A DNA stretch of 64,000 nucleotides from an uncultured Aquimarina sp. (lineage in GTDB: Bacteria > Bacteroidota > Bacteroidia > Flavobacteriales > Flavobacteriaceae). The translations under genes and the position numbers were made by a program. Where the stretch lies: positions 62,001 to 126,000 of the forward strand of contig NZ_CANLYD010000004.1 of the NCBI RefSeq assembly GCF_947495315.1, written 5' to 3'. Below the pieces are notes generated by a model, which saw nothing but the letters and a program-made list of their open reading frames with translations, had not been told where the DNA came from and ran no database searches. The stretch's first letter is position 1. Each line of letters begins with the position of its first letter. Below are positions 61,446 through 64,000 of this stretch, in pieces.

Positions 61446-62276
61446 TTGAGAAAGAAGGTTGCCATACAAGGAATAAAAGGATCGTATCATCACGGAGTTG
61501 CGCAAGCATATTTTGGTAATGAAGTGGATGTAAATGAATGTATGTCGTTTCAAGAACTTGTTCATAGTTTAGAGAATCAGAAAAGTACGGATGCAGTAAT
61601 GGCAATAGAGAATTCTATCGCAGGATCTATTATTCCTAATTATGCGTATATCGATGAGCATGATTTAACTATTTGTGGAGAGTATTTTCAACCTATTCAT
61701 CATTGTTTGATGGCATTAGATGGACAAGAAATTTCAGATATAAAAGAAGTGTATTCTCATCCTATGGCGTTGCTTCAGTGCAAAGAGTTTTTTAGAGGGC
61801 TACCACATATCAAGTTGGTAGAAGATGCAGATACTGCGGATGTAGCAAAAAGAATTAAAGAACAACAACTGAAAGGTGTAGCAGCAGTTGCAGGAGAAAC
61901 GGCAGCCAATATTTATAAGCTCAATGTTTTGGCAAAAGAGATTCAAACAATTAAATCCAATAGTACAAGATTCTTTATACTGAATACAAAAGAGGATTCA
62001 GGTGTTGATAGCAATGAAATTAATAAGGCATCCTTAAAATTTCTAACAGATCATAAAAGAGGAAGTTTAGCCACTGTGCTTAATGTAATGAGTGATTGTA
62101 GATTAAATCTTACTAAAATTCAATCATTACCTGTTATTGACATGCCTTGGAAATATTCCTTCTTTGTAGATGTTACTTTTAATAATTACGAAGATTATCA
62201 AAAAGCTATTTCAATATTAAAAATCATGGCTTTGGAGCTTAAAATTTTAGGAGAATATAAAAATCAAAACGGATGA
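61446..62276 (+). CDS. pheA: Prephenate dehydratase
   Basis: A 276-residue enzyme with a TTG start at 61446 (MRKKVAIQGIKGSYHHGVA). The catalytic domain has MAIENSIAGSIIPNYAYIDE, SHPMALLQCKEFF, GVAAVAGETAANIY and SNSTRFFIL, and the C-terminal ACT domain (RGSLATVLNVMSDCRLNLTK, SLPVIDMPWKYSFFVDV) binds phenylalanine for feedback control. It converts prephenate to phenylpyruvate. No chorismate mutase domain is fused. It overlaps the next gene by four bases. Confidence 0.92.
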   Translation: MRKKVAIQGIKGSYHHGVAQAYFGNEVDVNECMSFQELVHSLENQKSTDAVMAIENSIAGSIIPNYAYIDEHDLTICGEYFQPIHHCLMALDGQEISDIKEVYSHPMALLQCKEFFRGLPHIKLVEDADTADVAKRIKEQQLKGVAAVAGETAANIYKLNVLAKEIQTIKSNSTRFFILNTKEDSGVDSNEINKASLKFLTDHKRGSLATVLNVMSDCRLNLTKIQSLPVIDMPWKYSFFVDVTFNNYEDYQKAISILKIMALELKILGEYKNQNG

Positions 62277-63469
62277 GCATTCAGACGGCAAAACGCTTAG
62301 AAACAGTGGAGGAGTATTATTTCTCTAAAAAATTACGTGAGGTAAGAGCACTAGCGGCTTCAGGAAAGCCTATTTTGAATATGGCTATTGGAAGTCCCGA
62401 TTTAGATCCGCCTAAAGAAGTAGTACAAGCCATACAAAGCGCTGTAGTTTTAGATGGAGCTCATAAATATCAGAGCTATCAAGGGTTGCCTGAGTTAAGA
62501 CAAGCTATTGCAGGTTTTTATAATAATAAATATAAAGTAGTTCTAAATCCCGAAAATGAGATTCTACCTTTAATGGGATCCAAAGAAGGGATTATGCATA
62601 TATCATTGGCGTATCTTAATGAAGGAGATGAGGTGCTAGTTCCTAATCCAGGGTATCCAACATATACATCTGTTACTAATTTGGTTGGGGCAAAGCCTGT
62701 ATTTTATGATTTAGTTGCTTCTAATGGATGGGAGCCGGATTTTGAAGCTTTGTCAAAAAAAGATTTAAGCAAAGTAAAAATTATGTGGATTAACTATCCT
62801 CATATGCCTACAGGCGCTAATGGAAATATTAATTTGTTTAAGAAATTAATTGCATTCGCCAAAGAACATAACATCTTGTTGGTTAAGGATAATCCATATA
62901 GTTTTATCTTAAACGATAGTCCAATCAGTATCTTATCGATTGATGGAGCTAAAGAGGTGGCGCTAGAATTAAACTCTTTGAGTAAGACTTTTAATATGGC
63001 TGGATGGCGAGTAGGAATGGTAAGCGGAAGCCAGGATAAAATAGAAGCTATCCTAAAAGTAAAAAGCAATATGGATAGCGGAATGTTTCAGGGTATTCAA
63101 AAAGGTGCGGTTGCTGCACTAAATATTTCAGATAATTGGTATTCAGAAATGAATGCTATTTATGCCCAAAGAAGAGAACTTATTTGGGAATTAGCTTCCG
63201 TTTTAGGCTGTACGTATGATAAAACAGCAACGGGAATGTTTGTTTGGGCAAAATTACCTAATGGAATAAATGCAATGGAGTTTATTGATGATATACTATA
63301 TAAAAAAGACATATTCATAACTCCTGGCGATATCTTTGGAAGCAATGGAGAAGGATATATTCGTTTCTCATTATGTGTAACTAAAGAGAATATAAGAGAA
63401 GCAATTGGGAGATTCAATAAAGAAGAATTGCAGTTTGCGAATAATAGTATCGTAAATCAAAAATCGTAA
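62273..63469 (+). CDS. Class I/II pyridoxal phosphate aminotransferase (aromatic/aspartate type)
   Basis: A 398-residue aminotransferase: MAIGSPDLDPPKEVVQAIQS, HKYQSYQGLPELRQAIAGFY, NPGYPTYTSVTNLVGAKPVF, MWINYPHMPTGANGN and LNSLSKTFNMAGWRVGMVSG with the PLP lysine. Its place between pheA and tyrA points to transamination of phenylpyruvate, 4-hydroxyphenylpyruvate or prephenate. The start codon overlaps the pheA stop (ATGA). Confidence 0.92.
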   Translation: MSIQTAKRLETVEEYYFSKKLREVRALAASGKPILNMAIGSPDLDPPKEVVQAIQSAVVLDGAHKYQSYQGLPELRQAIAGFYNNKYKVVLNPENEILPLMGSKEGIMHISLAYLNEGDEVLVPNPGYPTYTSVTNLVGAKPVFYDLVASNGWEPDFEALSKKDLSKVKIMWINYPHMPTGANGNINLFKKLIAFAKEHNILLVKDNPYSFILNDSPISILSIDGAKEVALELNSLSKTFNMAGWRVGMVSGSQDKIEAILKVKSNMDSGMFQGIQKGAVAALNISDNWYSEMNAIYAQRRELIWELASVLGCTYDKTATGMFVWAKLPNGINAMEFIDDILYKKDIFITPGDIFGSNGEGYIRFSLCVTKENIREAIGRFNKEELQFANNSIVNQKS

Positions 63470-63481
63470 CTCGTAAATAGA

Positions 63482-64000
63482 ATGAAAGTATTCGTAATAG
63501 GAATAGGATTAATTGGAGGGTCTTTTGCAATTGATATCAAAGCAGCTTTTAATGAAGCAGAAATTTATGGTATTGATAAAAATGAAGAACATCTTGATAA
63601 AGCTATTTCATTAGGCCTGATAGATAAAAAATCTAATTTCGAGGAATTAGATACAGCTGATGTGGTAATTACATCAATTCCTGTAGATGTTACAGTAAAA
63701 ATATTGCCAGAGATTTTGGATAAGATAAATGATGAATGTCTGGTATTTGATGTAGGGTCAACCAAAAAGAAATTATGTAGTTCCGTAAGTGATCACCCAA
63801 AACGAAGGAATTATCTAGCAGCACACCCTATCGCTGGTACCGAGTTTTCTGGACCACAGGCCGCAATTGCTAATTTATATCGAGGTAAGACTAATATCAT
63901 TTGCGAAGTAGAAAAGACCGCGTTTAAATTGCAGGAACGAGGAATGGAGATTTTTACCAGATTGGGAATGAGAATTCGATATATGGATCCTGCCTCGCAC
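63482..64000 (+). CDS. tyrA: Prephenate dehydrogenase, N-terminal part (runs off the window)
   Basis: ATG at 63482 opens 173 codons without a stop to the window end. The NAD site is MKVFVIGIGLIGGSFAIDI, followed by DVGSTKKKL, HPIAGTEFSGPQAAI and LYRGKTNII, the typical TyrA catalytic block with the conserved His. It is 12 bases downstream of the aminotransferase gene. In related genomes a DAHP synthase/chorismate mutase gene usually follows, but that would be outside the window. Confidence 0.92.
   Translation, partial: MKVFVIGIGLIGGSFAIDIKAAFNEAEIYGIDKNEEHLDKAISLGLIDKKSNFEELDTADVVITSIPVDVTVKILPEILDKINDECLVFDVGSTKKKLCSSVSDHPKRRNYLAAHPIAGTEFSGPQAAIANLYRGKTNIICEVEKTAFKLQERGMEIFTRLGMRIRYMDPASH

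Noticed and set aside
1..64000. CRISPR arrays, tRNA/rRNA genes, IS transposases, prophage or integrase genes
   Set aside because: I looked for direct repeat arrays, tRNA-like cloverleaf ends and transposase/integrase motifs among the frames and found none I could support.

Overview
The window comes from an AT-rich genome of the Bacteroidota, most likely a marine Flavobacteriaceae (Aquimarina-like; the genus is a guess). Supporting signs are a type IX secretion C-terminal sorting domain and a PorU-like C25 protease, the gliding ABC protein GldA, GLPGLI/outer-membrane-barrel gene pairs, a SusD-like lipoprotein, a methionine synthase split into two genes, promoter-like TAnnTTTG boxes, and almost no Shine-Dalgarno sequences. 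I see no rRNA, tRNA, CRISPR array, phage or IS transposase.

Layout. 1-9.4 kb (all minus): a cut-off GH31 glycosidase, a TlpA-type thioredoxin, a secreted amidohydrolase, a lipoprotein alpha/beta hydrolase, an SNF2 helicase broken by a frameshift at an A10 tract, and a DegT-family aminotransferase. 9.5-16 kb: a T9SS-exported hydrolase, Kdo transferase, DUF2461, an E/K-rich lipoprotein, a deoxynucleoside kinase, a propeller-like secreted protein, and a decaying two-component locus (frameshifted OmpR-type regulator, no kinase, abutting a GLPGLI remnant). 16.4-24 kb: an intact GLPGLI + outer-membrane barrel pair, small lipoproteins and membrane proteins (DUF302, DoxX, GtrA), and two related small secreted proteins.

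24-51 kb is a sulfur and methionine region. metK is read leftwards from a SAM-II-like riboswitch. metY-metX-thrA is read rightwards from a SAM-I riboswitch, followed by an OsmC protein and metZ. After a PorU-like protease comes a sulfate-assimilation operon: DUF2061, cysH, cysD, cysN, sulfite reductase fused to a HEPN-like domain, two siroheme genes, and a flavoprotein reductase, with a ferredoxin behind a terminator. A second SAM-I riboswitch precedes metH1-metH2, and metF follows. metH2 carries an in-frame DUF559 nuclease-domain insertion bounded by inverted repeats, the most striking object here.

51-64 kb: an orphan SusD-like lipoprotein, a PagL-like lipid A deacylase, a DUF2807 lipoprotein, a PAS histidine kinase plus single-domain response regulator, gldA, an Lrp/AsnC regulator divergent from the threonine catabolism pair tdh-kbl, and an aromatic amino acid operon (pheA, aminotransferase, tyrA running off the end). 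That operon is preceded by a Phe/Tyr-rich leader peptide and terminator that look like a classical translation-coupled attenuator.
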